The position numbers and the translations under genes are program-made. A DNA stretch of 64,000 nucleotides from Azonexaceae bacterium s22 (GTDB lineage: Bacteria; Pseudomonadota; Gammaproteobacteria; Burkholderiales; Rhodocyclaceae), in NCBI GenBank assembly GCA_016617495.1, contig WYCU01000002.1, forward strand, positions 213,538-277,537, read 5' to 3'. The number at the start of each line of letters is the position of its first letter. The stretch's first letter is position 1. This document shows, piece by piece, positions 36,894 through 46,521 of the stretch. The notes beneath the pieces are model-generated. The model searched no databases. It was not told the DNA's origin and saw nothing but the letters and a program-made list of their open reading frames with translations.

Positions 36894-36915
36894 TCCGGGG
36901 ACTTCGGTCCCCGGA
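36894..36915 (+). other. UUCG-capped hairpin between dctP and dctQ
   Basis: Nine-bp stem TCCGGGGAC/GTCCCCGGA closed by a C(TTCG)G tetraloop, with no T-run. It is probably a 3'-end stabiliser that lets the binding-protein mRNA accumulate above that of the permease. Confidence 0.65.
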
Positions 36916-36933
36916 AACACAACGGGGGATCTC

Positions 36934-37719
36934 ATGATCAACAAAGCGCTCAATCATCTCGAAGAGCTGCTGGTGACCTTCCTTATGGGCGCGGCCACCC
37001 TCATCATCTTCGTATCCGTTGCGCATCGCTACCTTGCCGGCGTTGAAATTCCGGGCCTGCAGGACTGGCTGCTGACGCTCAATTTCGGCTGGGCTCAGGA
37101 ACTGTGCATCATCATGTTCGTCTGGATGGCCAAGTTCGGTGCCGCCTACGGGGTGCGCACCGGTATCCACGTCGGGGTCGATGTGCTCATCAATCGTCTC
37201 GACGACAAGATGCGCGGCAAATTCATCACTTTCGGCCTCCTTGCAGGTGCCTTGTTCACCGGCGTTGTCGCGACGCTGGGTGCACATTTCGTCTGGGAAA
37301 ACGGCGCGCACTACGCGATCTTCAATGCATTGGGTATTGCCGGTGACGAACTTTTCGAAGGCCCGATTACGCCGGATCTGGAATGGCCGACCTGGATTGT
37401 TTACAGCGCGATTCCGCTGGGTTCGTCGCTCATGTGCTTCCGTTTCCTGCAGGTGACGTGGTCTTTCCTCAAGACCGGTGAGTTGCCGCACCACGACCAC
37501 GGCCATGTCGACGGCCTGGAAGAGGAAACGATGCCTGTCGATGTCGATGTGTACGCCATGGATGACAACCTGCACATGAAAGACATGGCGCATCCGTTGC
37601 TCGGTGAGCGCCGGAGCGGCGAAGACCGTCGCCACGATCAGGGTGCCGGGCCGGAAGGTGAGCGCCGCCACGGGGGCGAACGCCGTGTGGCCGGCAAGGA
37701 TGAAGGAGAACAACAATGA
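36934..37719 (+). CDS. dctQ: TRAP transporter small membrane subunit with long polar tail
   Basis: 261 residues. Four membrane helices occupy the first 180 or so residues (FLMGAATLIIFVSVAHRY, ELCIIMFVWMAKFGAAYGVRTGIHVGVD with the family motif, and two more). A tail of about 75 residues follows; it is rich in His, Asp, Glu and Arg and holds two related ERRSGEDRR and ERRHGGERR motifs. DctQ is usually shorter, so the tail is unusual. It overlaps dctM by 4 bases. DctQ is needed for the transporter complex in the inner membrane. Confidence 0.9.
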   Translation: MINKALNHLEELLVTFLMGAATLIIFVSVAHRYLAGVEIPGLQDWLLTLNFGWAQELCIIMFVWMAKFGAAYGVRTGIHVGVDVLINRLDDKMRGKFITFGLLAGALFTGVVATLGAHFVWENGAHYAIFNALGIAGDELFEGPITPDLEWPTWIVYSAIPLGSSLMCFRFLQVTWSFLKTGELPHHDHGHVDGLEEETMPVDVDVYAMDDNLHMKDMAHPLLGERRSGEDRRHDQGAGPEGERRHGGERRVAGKDEGEQQ

Positions 37720-38999
37720 ACGCCCTGGTGATTTTCAGCCTGCTGGCCGTACTCATGCTGACTGGCATGCCGATCTCGATTTCGCTCGGCCTGACGGTAC
37801 TGACCTTCTTGTTCACGATGACGCAGGTGCCGCTCGAGTCCGTGGCCCTCAAGCTGTTCACCGGGATCGAGAAGTTCGAGATCATGGCCATTCCATTCTT
37901 CATTCTGGCCGGTAACTTCCTGACGCATGGCGGGGTGGCGAAACGCATGATCAACTTCGCCACGGCGATGGTGGGGCATTGGTACGGCGGTCTCGGTTTG
38001 GCCGGTGTGCTGGCCTGTGCCTTGTTCGCGGCGGTTTCGGGTTCCAGCCCGGCGACCGTGGTGGCTATCGGCTCCATCCTGTTGCCGGCCATGGTCAAAG
38101 CAGGTTTCCCGAATAAATTCGGCGCCGGCGTGATCTCGACTTCGGGGGCGCTCGGGATTCTGATCCCGCCGTCCATCGTGATGGTGATGTATTCGGTAGC
38201 GACCAATACCTCGGTCGGAGCGCTGTTCATGGCCGGTGTCATTCCCGGTCTCGCTTTGGCCGGCGTTCTCGGTGGCGTGACCTGGTACCGTGCTCGCAAG
38301 TTCGACTATCCGCGCCAACCCAAGGCCACCTGGGCGCAGCGCTGGGAGAGTTTCCGCAAGTCGGTTTGGGGCCTGTTGCTCATCGTGGTGGTGATGGGCG
38401 GGATTTACACCGGCATCTTCACGCCGACCGAAGCAGCTGCGATGTCCGCGGTCTATGCCTTCATCGTGGCGGTATTCATCTACCGTGACATGGGGCTGAA
38501 GGATGTGCCGAAGGTGTTGCTGAATTCGGCCAACATGTCGGCGATGCTGCTCTATATCATCACCAATGCCGTGTTGTTCTCTTTCATCATGACCAACGAG
38601 AACATTCCGCAGGCGCTGGCGGACTGGATGCTGGGCCATGGTCTGGGCATGATTACTTTCCTGCTGGCGGTGAACATCATCCTGCTGCTGGCCGGCAACT
38701 TCATGGAACCCTCGTCCATCGTGCTGATCTTTGCACCGATTCTCTTCCCGGTGGCCATGCAGTTGGGTATCCATCCGGTGCATTTCGGCATCCTGATGGT
38801 GGTCAACATGGAAGTCGGCATGTGTCATCCGCCGGTGGGGCTCAATCTCTACGTGGCTTCCGGGATTACCAAGATGGGTATCACCGAACTGACGGTTGCC
38901 GTCTGGCCCTGGTTGCTCTCGATGCTGGTGTTCCTTGCCGTGGTGACTTACTGGCCGGGGCTCTCCCTCTGGTTGCCGCAACAACTTGGCATGATCTAA
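37716..38999 (+). CDS. dctM: TRAP transporter large permease subunit
   Basis: 427 residues, standard length, with about twelve to thirteen hydrophobic segments. Signatures include FTGIEKFEIMAIPFFILAG, AAVSGSSPATVVAIGSI, GALGILIPPSIVMVMY and MEVGMCHPPVGLNLYVASG. It is the sodium- or proton-coupled translocating subunit that works with DctP and DctQ. It starts inside the end of dctQ. A strong terminator follows. Confidence 0.95.
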   Translation: MNALVIFSLLAVLMLTGMPISISLGLTVLTFLFTMTQVPLESVALKLFTGIEKFEIMAIPFFILAGNFLTHGGVAKRMINFATAMVGHWYGGLGLAGVLACALFAAVSGSSPATVVAIGSILLPAMVKAGFPNKFGAGVISTSGALGILIPPSIVMVMYSVATNTSVGALFMAGVIPGLALAGVLGGVTWYRARKFDYPRQPKATWAQRWESFRKSVWGLLLIVVVMGGIYTGIFTPTEAAAMSAVYAFIVAVFIYRDMGLKDVPKVLLNSANMSAMLLYIITNAVLFSFIMTNENIPQALADWMLGHGLGMITFLLAVNIILLLAGNFMEPSSIVLIFAPILFPVAMQLGIHPVHFGILMVVNMEVGMCHPPVGLNLYVASGITKMGITELTVAVWPWLLSMLVFLAVVTYWPGLSLWLPQQLGMI

Positions 39000-39023
39000 G
39001 CGCCAAGCATCTTTTTCGCTGCA

Positions 39024-39060
39024 AAGCCGTGTTTTCCCGGAAGGGAAACACGGCTTTTTT
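39024..39060 (+). terminator. Terminator of dctPQM
   Basis: A long stem (AGCCGTGTTTTCCC with GGGAAACACGGCT, one bulge, GGAA loop) is followed by six T, 25 bases after the dctM stop. Confidence 0.88.
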
Positions 39061-39062
39061 CA

Positions 39063-39098
39063 ATTGTCGCGGTCGACTGGTTTTTCTTGCCCGATTCC
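39063..39098 (+). repeat. 36-bp dispersed element, copy 7
   Basis: Core ATTGTCGCGGTCGAC at 39063-39077 begins two bases after the dctM terminator T-run. In the tail the first tract is T-rich rather than A-rich. Confidence 0.88.
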
Positions 39099-39215
39099 GT
39101 TTTTGTTGACGCTGGTCAATAATGTGGCAGTTCACGGGGTGAAAATTCCCGGATCGCCTGCTTGCCGCCATCCCGCGGACAAGCCGATAACAACGAGATG
39201 CTTCAGGGGGAAAAC

Positions 39216-41078
39216 ATGCAATCTCGCCAAGCCTTGCCGGCAATTACCATGGCGGCAATCGGTGTCGTCTTCGGCGACATCGGCACCAGCCCGCTTTATG
39301 CGCTGAAGGAAATCTTCAGCGGTCATCATCCGATTCCTGTGACGCCTGAAAACATTCTGGGCGTACTGTCGCTCATTTTCTGGGCGATCATGGTGCTCGT
39401 GACGCTCAAATACGTGCTCATCATCATGCGTGCGGACAACCGTGGCGAAGGTGGCTCGCTGGCCTTGCTTTCGCTGGTTACGGAAAATGCCAAGAACCCG
39501 CGCATTGCCTGGATGGTGTCCCTGCTGGGCATTTTCGCGGCGGCGCTGTTCTACGGTGACAGCATGATCACACCGGCCATTTCGGTGTTGTCCGCGGTGG
39601 AGGGGCTGGAAATCGTCACGCCAACCCTCAAGCCTTACGTGATTCCGTTGACGCTGGTGATTCTCACTGGCTTGTTCATGATCCAGCGGCGCGGTACCGG
39701 CGCGGTGGGCCTCTTTTTCGGGCCGGTCATGATCGGCTGGTTCGGTATTCTCGGTGTGCTCGGGGTCGCTGAAATCATTCATAACCCGGCGGTGCTGGCG
39801 GCACTCAACCCCGCCTATGCGCTCGCATTCATCGGTAATCAGCCGATGCTGGCCTTTCTTGCCCTGGGCTCCGTCGTGCTGGCGGTGACCGGCGGCGAGG
39901 CACTGTATACGGACATGGGCCACTTCGGCCGTCTGCCCATCCGCATTGCCTGGTTCGGTTTCGTTATGCCCGCTTTGGTGCTCAACTATTTTGGTCAGGG
40001 GGCGCTGCTGCTCGCCGAGCCGGAGGCCATTCAGAGTCCCTTCTTCCATCTGGCACCGGATTGGGCCTTGATCCCGATGGTTGCCCTGGCCACGCTGGCG
40101 ACGGTGATTGCCTCCCAGGCGGTGATTTCCGGGGCATTTTCCGTGGCCCGCCAGTCGGTTCAGATGGGTTTGTTGCCGCGCATGCAGATTGTCCAGACCT
40201 CCAGCCACGAGGAAGGGCAGATTTATGTGCCTTTCACCAACTGGACGCTGTTCCTTGCCGTGGTCGGTTTGGTGCTCGGTTTCAAGAATTCGTCCAATCT
40301 GGCAGCGGCTTACGGTATTGCCGTTACGGCCACCATGCTCATCGACACGATTCTCGTGGCATTCGTGATGGTGCTGCTGTGGCGCTGGAGCAAAATTCTG
40401 GTCGTGCTGGTTGCCGGATTCCTGCTGTCGGTCGACTTTGCCTTCTTCGCCGCCAATGCGATCAAGATCCCCGAAGGCGGCTGGTTCCCGCTGGCCATGG
40501 GTCTCGTTTCGTTCACCACCCTGACGACCTGGCGTCGTGGGCGGCAACTGGTTTCGGAAGAGATGGCGAAACAAAGCATTCCCATCTCGGATTTCATCAA
40601 CTCGCTGGGTGGTGTCCATCGGGTCTATGGCACCGCTGTTTTCCTCACCAGCTCCAAGGAAGGGGTGCCGCCGGCGCTGTTGCATAACCTCAAGCACAAT
40701 CAGATTCTCCACGAGCGCGTGGTGCTGCTGACGGTGCAAACGGCCAGCACGCCCTACGTCAACGATCTCGACCGCATCTACCTGCACCGCTTGAGCGATG
40801 GTTTCATTCGTGTCGTCGTGCGTTACGGCTTCATGGAAGATCCCGATGTGCCGGGCGCATTGGCCTTGTGCAGCGGTTTCGGCGAGCGTTTCGACATGAT
40901 GGAAACGACCTTTTACGTCTCCCGCGAAACGGTCATTCCCACGCTGTCGCACCAGCGTATCGCCCACTGGCGTGCCCGCTTCTTCGCGATCATGTCCAAG
41001 AACGCCACCAGTGCTACGGACTTCTTCCGGATTCCGACCAATCGTGTGGTCGAACTGGGAACGCAACTGGTGATCTGA
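39216..41078 (+). CDS. kup: Low-affinity potassium transporter Kup
   Basis: 620 residues from the ATG at 39216, which has AGGGGG at good spacing; the upstream ATGs at 39162 and 39198 are less likely. Twelve hydrophobic segments start with [16 protein letters not shown], followed by [13 protein letters not shown] and [18 protein letters not shown], all family signatures. A cytoplasmic C-terminal domain of about 160 residues follows. It is a K+/H+ symporter of the inner membrane. It is apparently a single-gene unit. Confidence 0.96.
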   Translation: MQSRQALPAITMAAIGVVFGDIGTSPLYALKEIFSGHHPIPVTPENILGVLSLIFWAIMVLVTLKYVLIIMRADNRGEGGSLALLSLVTENAKNPRIAWMVSLLGIFAAALFYGDSMITPAISVLSAVEGLEIVTPTLKPYVIPLTLVILTGLFMIQRRGTGAVGLFFGPVMIGWFGILGVLGVAEIIHNPAVLAALNPAYALAFIGNQPMLAFLALGSVVLAVTGGEALYTDMGHFGRLPIRIAWFGFVMPALVLNYFGQGALLLAEPEAIQSPFFHLAPDWALIPMVALATLATVIASQAVISGAFSVARQSVQMGLLPRMQIVQTSSHEEGQIYVPFTNWTLFLAVVGLVLGFKNSSNLAAAYGIAVTATMLIDTILVAFVMVLLWRWSKILVVLVAGFLLSVDFAFFAANAIKIPEGGWFPLAMGLVSFTTLTTWRRGRQLVSEEMAKQSIPISDFINSLGGVHRVYGTAVFLTSSKEGVPPALLHNLKHNQILHERVVLLTVQTASTPYVNDLDRIYLHRLSDGFIRVVVRYGFMEDPDVPGALALCSGFGERFDMMETTFYVSRETVIPTLSHQRIAHWRARFFAIMSKNATSATDFFRIPTNRVVELGTQLVI

Positions 41079-41112
41079 GGTCAATGCCTCTCGCGACAAG
41101 CGCCGATGGGCG

Positions 41113-41148
41113 ATTGTCGCGGTCGACCGGGAAAAAAGCCCGAAAATG
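41113..41148 (+). repeat. 36-bp dispersed element, copy 8
   Basis: Core ATTGTCGCGGTCGAC at 41113-41127, 34 bases after the kup stop. The tail forms CGGG-N7-CCCG, a possible small hairpin, and has two A-tracts. Confidence 0.9.
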
Positions 41149-41251
41149 GTCGGCGCCCTGGTCCTGCTGTCGGGCCTTCAAGGAAGGCTGCGGGGCAGGA
41201 AGGGCGCCGCCTGCTTATGGCACAATCCCTTAAACCTTTTTTGAGCTCCAC

Positions 41252-41956
41252 ATGAAGTTAGCACTCGCCATAGTTGCCCTTGTTCTTCTGGCCCTGATTG
41301 CGCCCTTTTTCATTCCGGGCATCGGCAAGCAACCCGGTGTCGATCCGGAACGGAATCTGCCTTGGCAAATCACCGTCGACGGGCAGGGGGGGAGCACCGT
41401 TTTCGGTTTGCAGCCCGGGGTGAGCACCTTGGGCGATGTTCGGCGCAAGCTGGGGGAGGATCTCGATGTCGCCATCATTGCCACGCCGACCGAAGTCGGG
41501 GCCTTGGAAGGCTACTACGTGCAGGTGCCGCTGGGTTTTGTCCTGGCGCGCATGATTGTCACGGTCGACGCCCCCGAAAGCACGATTTCCGCGATGCGCG
41601 AGCGGGCGCTCAAGGCGCAGCGCATGGAGAGCGCAACGCGCAAGATCACCCTGCATCCGGACGATGTGGCCGCGGCGGATCGCCTGCCGATCCGCGCGAT
41701 TAGTGTCATTCCGAACGTCAACCTCGATGAGGCGACGGTGATTCAGCGCTTCGGGCAACCGGAAGAGCGTCTGGTCATGTCCGAAAAGCGGACACATCTG
41801 CTCTATCCCTCGCTCGGTCTGGACGTGATCCTCGATCAGGACGGCAAGGAATTGCTGCAATACGTGGCGCCGAAGCAGTTTTCGATCCTTCGCGATCCGC
41901 TGGTTTCCACGGCTGCCCCGGACAGCAAACCCCAGGCCGGGCGCGATCCTGCCTAA
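41252..41956 (+). CDS. Conserved-looking membrane-anchored protein of unknown function
   Basis: 234 residues. An N-terminal hydrophobic helix (LALAIVALVLLALIAPFFIPG) is followed by a roughly 200-residue soluble part, probably periplasmic, containing GLQPGVSTLGDVRRKLGEDLDVAII and a second similar segment IPNVNLDEATVIQRFGQPEERL. These LGDVRRKLG and ATVIQRFGQPEE segments look like two related half-domains resembling small periplasmic alpha-beta modules, but I do not recognise a named family. It lies 51 bases upstream of ndk on the same strand. It contains a 14/15 match to the element core at 41555 (IVTVD in frame). No function is assigned. Confidence 0.75.
   Translation: MKLALAIVALVLLALIAPFFIPGIGKQPGVDPERNLPWQITVDGQGGSTVFGLQPGVSTLGDVRRKLGEDLDVAIIATPTEVGALEGYYVQVPLGFVLARMIVTVDAPESTISAMRERALKAQRMESATRKITLHPDDVAAADRLPIRAISVIPNVNLDEATVIQRFGQPEERLVMSEKRTHLLYPSLGLDVILDQDGKELLQYVAPKQFSILRDPLVSTAAPDSKPQAGRDPA
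41555..41569 (+). repeat. Degenerate dispersed-element core (14/15)
   Basis: ATTGTCACGGTCGAC, one mismatch, in frame as IVTVD within the unknown membrane-anchored gene. It is followed by CCCCGAAAGCACGATTTCC-like bases that keep the two tract positions, so it may be a decaying copy. Confidence 0.5.
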
Positions 41957-41958
41957 TC

Positions 41959-41967
41959 TGCTAAAAT
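41959..41967 (+). promoter_or_regulatory. Possible extended -10 promoter of ndk
   Basis: TGC-TAAAAT (extended -10 form) three bases after the previous stop codon, 41 bases before the ndk start. No good -35 is seen. Confidence 0.35.
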
Positions 41968-42007
41968 TGCTCGTTTTTCAACTGACTAGCTTTCTCGGAG
42001 CAATCTC

Positions 42008-42436
42008 ATGGCTATCGAACGCACCCTTTCCATCATCAAGCCGGACGCCGTCAAGAAGAACGTGATCGGCCAGATCTACACCCGCTTTGAAAACGCCGGC
42101 CTGAAGATCATCGCCTCCAAGATGGTTTGGCTTTCCCAACAGGAAGCCGGCCAGTTCTACGCCGTTCACAAAGAGCGTCCCTTCTTCAAGGATCTCGTTG
42201 AATTCATGACCTCCGGCCCGGTCATGATCCAGATTCTCGAAGGCGAAAACGCCATCGCCAAGAACCGCGAACTGATGGGCGCCACCGATCCGAAGAAGGC
42301 TGAAAAGGGCACCATCCGTGCCGACTTCGCCGAATCCATCGACGCCAACGCCGTTCACGGTTCCGACGCTCCGGAAACCGCCGCTGTCGAAACGGCCTTC
42401 TTCTTCCCGGGCATGAACACCTACGCCGGTCGCTGA
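42008..42436 (+). CDS. ndk: Nucleoside diphosphate kinase
   Basis: 142 residues, standard length. Starts [18 protein letters not shown]; the active-site His is in [12 protein letters not shown]. It transfers phosphate from ATP to NDPs through phospho-His and balances nucleotide pools. It heads a tightly packed string (rlmN, pilW, rodZ, ispG, hisS and onward) as in many beta- and gammaproteobacteria. A TTTCTCGGAGC ribosome-site region precedes the ATG. Confidence 0.98.
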   Translation: MAIERTLSIIKPDAVKKNVIGQIYTRFENAGLKIIASKMVWLSQQEAGQFYAVHKERPFFKDLVEFMTSGPVMIQILEGENAIAKNRELMGATDPKKAEKGTIRADFAESIDANAVHGSDAPETAAVETAFFFPGMNTYAGR

Positions 42437-42458
42437 TCGGCGCGAAGAAGCACACGAA

Positions 42459-43553
42459 ATGACCGTCAATCTGCTGGATTTCGATGCCGACGGCCTGACC
42501 GCCTGGTTTGCCGAGCAGGGCGAAAAGCCCTTCCGGGCACGCCAGGTGTTGCGCTGGATGCATCGCTCCGGTGTGGCGGATTTCGACGCCATGACCGACA
42601 TCGCCAAGAGCCTGCGCGAAAAGCTCAAGGCGAGGGCGGTTGTGGCGCCCCCCGCGGTGGTCTCCGACAAACTGTCGGATGACGGAACGCGCAAGTTTCT
42701 GATCGACGTCGGGAACGGCAATGCGGTGGAAACCGTGTTCATTCCCGAAGACGATCGTGGCACGCTCTGCGTGTCGACCCAGGCCGGATGCGCGCTCGAT
42801 TGCGCTTTTTGTTCGACCGGCAAGCAAGGTTTCAACCGCAACCTGACCGTTGCGGAGATCATCGGCCAGCTTTGGCAGGCCAACGCGGCGCTCGGTGCCG
42901 TGCATGGCGACGAACGGGTCATTTCCAATGTCGTCATGATGGGCATGGGCGAGCCGCTCGCCAATTTCGACAATACGGTGACCGCGCTGCGTTTGATGCT
43001 GGATGACAACGCCTATGGCCTTTCGCGGAGACGTGTCACGGTTTCCACTTCCGGTCTGGTGCCGGCGATGGATCGCCTGCGTGACGAGTGCCCGGTGGCC
43101 TTGGCCGTTTCGTTGCACGCGCCAAACGACAAACTGCGCGACGAACTGGTGCCGATCAACCAGAAATACCCGTTGAATGAGCTCATGGCGGCGTGCCAGC
43201 GTTATCTCGAAAAAGCCCCGCGCGATTTCGTGACTTTCGAATACACCATGATCGCCGGTATCAACGACAGCGACGCGCATGCGCGCGAACTGCTCGCACT
43301 GGTCCGCGACGTGCCCTGCAAGTTCAACCTGATTCCCTTCAACCCCTTCCCGGCCTCGCCGTTCCGGCGCTCACCTGCGGAGCGGGTGCGCCGGTTTGCC
43401 GATATTCTGATGCAGGCCGGCATCGTCACCACGACACGCAAGACGCGTGGTGACGATATCGATGCGGCCTGCGGCCAATTGGCCGGACAGGTCAAGGACA
43501 AGACCCGGCGTACGGCCGGACGGACCATTCCCATCCAGGAGGCCAGACCATGA
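42459..43553 (+). CDS. rlmN: 23S rRNA/tRNA C2-adenine methyltransferase, radical SAM
   Basis: 364 residues. The radical-SAM cluster motif is CALDCAFC (CxxxCxxC) in [18 protein letters not shown]. The methyl-carrying Cys is near the C-terminus in [21 protein letters not shown] is the SAM-binding GGE-like segment. It methylates A2503 of 23S rRNA and A37 of some tRNAs. It overlaps pilW by 4 bases. Confidence 0.97.
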   Translation: MTVNLLDFDADGLTAWFAEQGEKPFRARQVLRWMHRSGVADFDAMTDIAKSLREKLKARAVVAPPAVVSDKLSDDGTRKFLIDVGNGNAVETVFIPEDDRGTLCVSTQAGCALDCAFCSTGKQGFNRNLTVAEIIGQLWQANAALGAVHGDERVISNVVMMGMGEPLANFDNTVTALRLMLDDNAYGLSRRRVTVSTSGLVPAMDRLRDECPVALAVSLHAPNDKLRDELVPINQKYPLNELMAACQRYLEKAPRDFVTFEYTMIAGINDSDAHARELLALVRDVPCKFNLIPFNPFPASPFRRSPAERVRRFADILMQAGIVTTTRKTRGDDIDAACGQLAGQVKDKTRRTAGRTIPIQEARP

Positions 43554-44326
43554 AGGCTATGACAATCACGAAACGCTTCGTTGTCGCCTGTCTCGGATTA
43601 GCCTGCGCATTGCCGTTGCTTGCGCAAGAGAATGAAGGCACCCGCGGGGACTCAAAGGCGCGAGCGCGTATCCATACCGAGTTGGCTGCCGCCTATTTCC
43701 AGGCGGGCAACATGGCGGTTGCGCTGGATGAAATCCGGATCGCACTGGATGCCGAATCCAGCTATGTTCAGGCGTTCAACGTGCGCGGGCTGATACACGC
43801 GCGGCTCAAGGAGAATGCCAAGGCCGAAGAAGATTTCCGCAAGGCGCTCAGCCTCGCGCCCAGCGATCCCGAGGTGAATAACAACTACGGCTGGTTTCTC
43901 TGCCAGACTGGGCAACCGCGCCAATCGATCAATTATTTCCTGACGGCGGTGAAAAACCCGCTGTACGAGACCCCCGATGTCGCCTATCTGAATGCAGGCA
44001 CGTGCGCGATCAAGGCCGGGGACCTCGACGGTGCGCAAGATTACCTGCTGCAATCGCTCAATCTGAGCCGTCATGCGGCACCCGCAACACGCTTTCAGAT
44101 GGCTTATCTGCTTTATTTGCGCGGCAATCTGGATGAGGCCAAGGTCTATCTTGGCGATGCCATCAAGGCTGCCGATCCCCCGACGCCGGACATGCTCTGG
44201 CTGGGTATCCGTCTTGAGCGCAAGCTGGGCAACAAAACGGGCGAAAGTAATTATGCGGCGCAGTTGCGCGGTCGCTATCCGACCTCGCCGGAGTATCAAG
44301 CCTTTCTCAAGGGTAATTTCGAATGA
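43550..44326 (+). CDS. pilW: Type IV pilus biogenesis TPR protein PilW/PilF
   Basis: 258 residues. An N-terminal signal ([17 protein letters not shown], possibly lipidated at a Cys) is followed by about six TPR helices ([28 protein letters not shown], then [32 protein letters not shown]). It is the outer-membrane pilotin for secretin PilQ assembly. It is in the conserved rlmN-pilW-rodZ order. It is the only pilus-related gene here; it matters because pilus machinery is also used for DNA uptake in naturally competent relatives. Confidence 0.9.
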   Translation: MKAMTITKRFVVACLGLACALPLLAQENEGTRGDSKARARIHTELAAAYFQAGNMAVALDEIRIALDAESSYVQAFNVRGLIHARLKENAKAEEDFRKALSLAPSDPEVNNNYGWFLCQTGQPRQSINYFLTAVKNPLYETPDVAYLNAGTCAIKAGDLDGAQDYLLQSLNLSRHAAPATRFQMAYLLYLRGNLDEAKVYLGDAIKAADPPTPDMLWLGIRLERKLGNKTGESNYAAQLRGRYPTSPEYQAFLKGNFE

Positions 44327-45285
44327 CGGAAGTAAACCGGATCGAGCACGAAGCAGGGCTGGCGGGTGAAGCCGGTTTTGAGTCGGTCATGAGCGTCGGC
44401 TCGCTCCTGCGCGTGGCGCGCGAAAGCAGGCAACTCAGCCTGGAGGATGTTGCCTTGACCCTCAAGCTCGGGGCGCGGCAGGTTGAGGCTTTGGAAAACG
44501 GCGATTGGCATGCTTTGCCGGGGCAAACGTTTATCCGTGGCTTTGTGCGGAATTATGCGCGGCTGCTGCAGATCGATTCGACACCGTTGATGGAGCGTCT
44601 GGACGAGACCCTCGAAAAGCCAGTGGATAGCCTCCATGTGCCGCCCAGTCGCCCAACGGCCATGCCCAGCAGCCATCCACGCCGTGACCGAACAGTTGTT
44701 GCGGCCGGTTTGGCGCTTGTCGTCGCCGCGCTGTTGGCTTATGCCTTCCTGGCCGGGGATATCGGCGCCTTGCGCGAGCGTACGCAGAGTCTGCTGGATT
44801 CATTCGCACGCAAAGAGGCACCGGCCAGCGAGGCCGCCCTTGGTGCGGCAGCGCCCGTCAATGAGCCGGCTTTCCCGCCGGGCAGCACGCCGCAGCAAGT
44901 GATGAATCCGCAAGCGCAGCCCAGTGCAGAACTTGTGCCCGCCCCCTTGAATTTACCTGCCGCAGGGCAGTCGACCGCGACAATTGCTGCGCCGGGTGCT
45001 GCAACGCAAGCTGCGGCCGCACCGTCGGCACCGCCCGTCGTTTCCGCCCAAACCGCGCTGCGTTTCGTTTTTTCCGGCGAATCATGGGTCGAGGTCCGCG
45101 ACCGCGACGACAAGGTGGTGTTTTCACAACGTAATGTTGCCGGCTCCGAACAAGGCGTCGGTGGTCAGGGGCCATTCTCGCTGGTCATCGGTAACGCCGG
45201 GGCGGTTCGCCTGTTCTGGCGCGGTCAGGCCATCGATCTTGCGCCGCACACGCGGGGCGATGTCGCCCGTCTTGTGCTGGAGTAA
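44323..45285 (+). CDS. rodZ: RodZ-like cytoskeletal adaptor (HTH plus DUF4115)
   Basis: 320 residues. The N-terminal cytoplasmic helix-turn-helix (VGSLLRVARESRQLSLEDVALTLKLGARQVEALENGDW) is followed by one membrane helix (VVAAGLALVVAALLAYAFLAG, about residues 125-145). An Ala/Pro-rich periplasmic linker (about 165-240) leads to a C-terminal DUF4115 domain (LRFVFSGESWVEVRDRDDKVVFS). It links MreB to the membrane. The dispersed element lies in the linker (44949-44984), antisense to the reading frame, giving QSTATI. Confidence 0.92.
   Translation: MTEVNRIEHEAGLAGEAGFESVMSVGSLLRVARESRQLSLEDVALTLKLGARQVEALENGDWHALPGQTFIRGFVRNYARLLQIDSTPLMERLDETLEKPVDSLHVPPSRPTAMPSSHPRRDRTVVAAGLALVVAALLAYAFLAGDIGALRERTQSLLDSFARKEAPASEAALGAAAPVNEPAFPPGSTPQQVMNPQAQPSAELVPAPLNLPAAGQSTATIAAPGAATQAAAAPSAPPVVSAQTALRFVFSGESWVEVRDRDDKVVFSQRNVAGSEQGVGGQGPFSLVIGNAGAVRLFWRGQAIDLAPHTRGDVARLVLE
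44949..44984 (-). repeat. 36-bp dispersed element, copy 9, inside rodZ
   Basis: Core at 44970-44984 on the minus strand, antisense to rodZ. The tail keeps only the second A/T tract. The host site is the low-complexity linker, where any peptide is tolerated. Confidence 0.82.
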
Positions 45286-45291
45286 GTTGCC

Positions 45292-46521
45292 GTGTCCGGG
45301 ATCAGCAAGCGCATGACACGTGCGACCAGGATTGGCCACATCGGCATCGGTGGTCGTCATCCGGTGGTCGTTCAGTCGATGACCAATACCGATACGGCGG
45401 ACTACCTGGCGACCGCCTTGCAGTGCGCTGAACTGGCCCGTGCCGGTTCGGAACTGGTGCGCATCACGGTGAACTCACCGGAGGCTGCAGCGGCGGTGCC
45501 CAGGATTCGCGATCATCTGGATCGCATGAATTGCGACGTTCCCCTGATCGGCGACTTTCACTACAACGGCCATCGTTTGCTCACGGAGCATCCGGCGTGC
45601 GCGGAAGCTTTGGCCAAGTACCGTATCAATCCTGGCAACGTCGGGTTCGGCAAGAAGAAGGATGAGCAGTTTGCCCAGATGGTCGAGCTGGCCTGCAAGT
45701 ACGACAAGCCCGTACGCATCGGCGTGAACTGGGGTAGCCTGGATCAGGAACTTCTGGCTCGGCTCATGGATGAAAACAGCCGCCGGGCGGAGCCCCTTGA
45801 TGCCACGGGCATGATGCGCCATGCCATGGTGACTTCTGCCCTCGAATCGGCGGCAAAAGCCGAAGAGGTCGGTCTTTCCGGCGAAAAAATCATCCTGTCC
45901 TGCAAGGTTTCCAGCGTTCAGGACCTGATCGCCATTTACCGCGAATTGGCTCAGCGCGCCGATTATGCGCTGCACCTCGGGCTGACCGAAGCCGGCATGG
46001 GGTCCAAGGGCATTGTCGCGTCGACGGCAGCGCTTGCGGTGCTGCTGCAGGAGGGGATCGGGGACACGATTCGCGTTTCATTGACCCCCGAGCCCGGTGG
46101 TTCCCGCACCCAGGAAGTCATCGTGGCGCAGGAAATTCTGCAGACCATGGGGCTGCGCGCCTTCACGCCCATGGTGGCAGCGTGCCCCGGTTGCGGTCGG
46201 ACCACATCGACATTCTTCCAGGAGTTGGCCGGCGAGGTTCAGGATTTCGTACGTGCGCGCATGCCGGAATGGAAACTGCACTACGACGGCGCGGAAAACA
46301 TGACATTGGCCGTGATGGGCTGCATTGTTAACGGCCCCGGTGAGTCGAAGCACGCGAACATCGGCATTTCCCTGCCCGGTACGGGGGAGGCGCCGTCCGC
46401 GCCGGTCTACGAAGACGGGGTCAAGACCGTCACCCTGAAGGGCGAAAATATCGCGTCCGAATTCAAGGACATCATCGAGCGCTACGTTCAGCGTACCTAC
46501 AAAAAGAAACTGCAAGCATGA
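45292..46521 (+). CDS. ispG: 4-hydroxy-3-methylbut-2-enyl diphosphate synthase
   Basis: 409 residues from a GTG with GGAG just upstream, overlapping the rodZ end. This MEP-pathway iron-sulfur enzyme has Fe-S cysteines in [15 protein letters not shown] (two Cys) and [10 protein letters not shown] (third). The barrel start [13 protein letters not shown] is typical. It converts MEcPP to HMBPP for isoprenoid synthesis. It overlaps hisS by 4 bases. Confidence 0.97.
   Translation: MSGISKRMTRATRIGHIGIGGRHPVVVQSMTNTDTADYLATALQCAELARAGSELVRITVNSPEAAAAVPRIRDHLDRMNCDVPLIGDFHYNGHRLLTEHPACAEALAKYRINPGNVGFGKKKDEQFAQMVELACKYDKPVRIGVNWGSLDQELLARLMDENSRRAEPLDATGMMRHAMVTSALESAAKAEEVGLSGEKIILSCKVSSVQDLIAIYRELAQRADYALHLGLTEAGMGSKGIVASTAALAVLLQEGIGDTIRVSLTPEPGGSRTQEVIVAQEILQTMGLRAFTPMVAACPGCGRTTSTFFQELAGEVQDFVRARMPEWKLHYDGAENMTLAVMGCIVNGPGESKHANIGISLPGTGEAPSAPVYEDGVKTVTLKGENIASEFKDIIERYVQRTYKKKLQA

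Noticed and set aside
46012-46025. Near-core ATTGTCGCGTCGAC in ispG
   Set aside because: One base is missing, the tail is not kept, and the residues (GIVAS) are conserved in IspG. Not counted as a copy.
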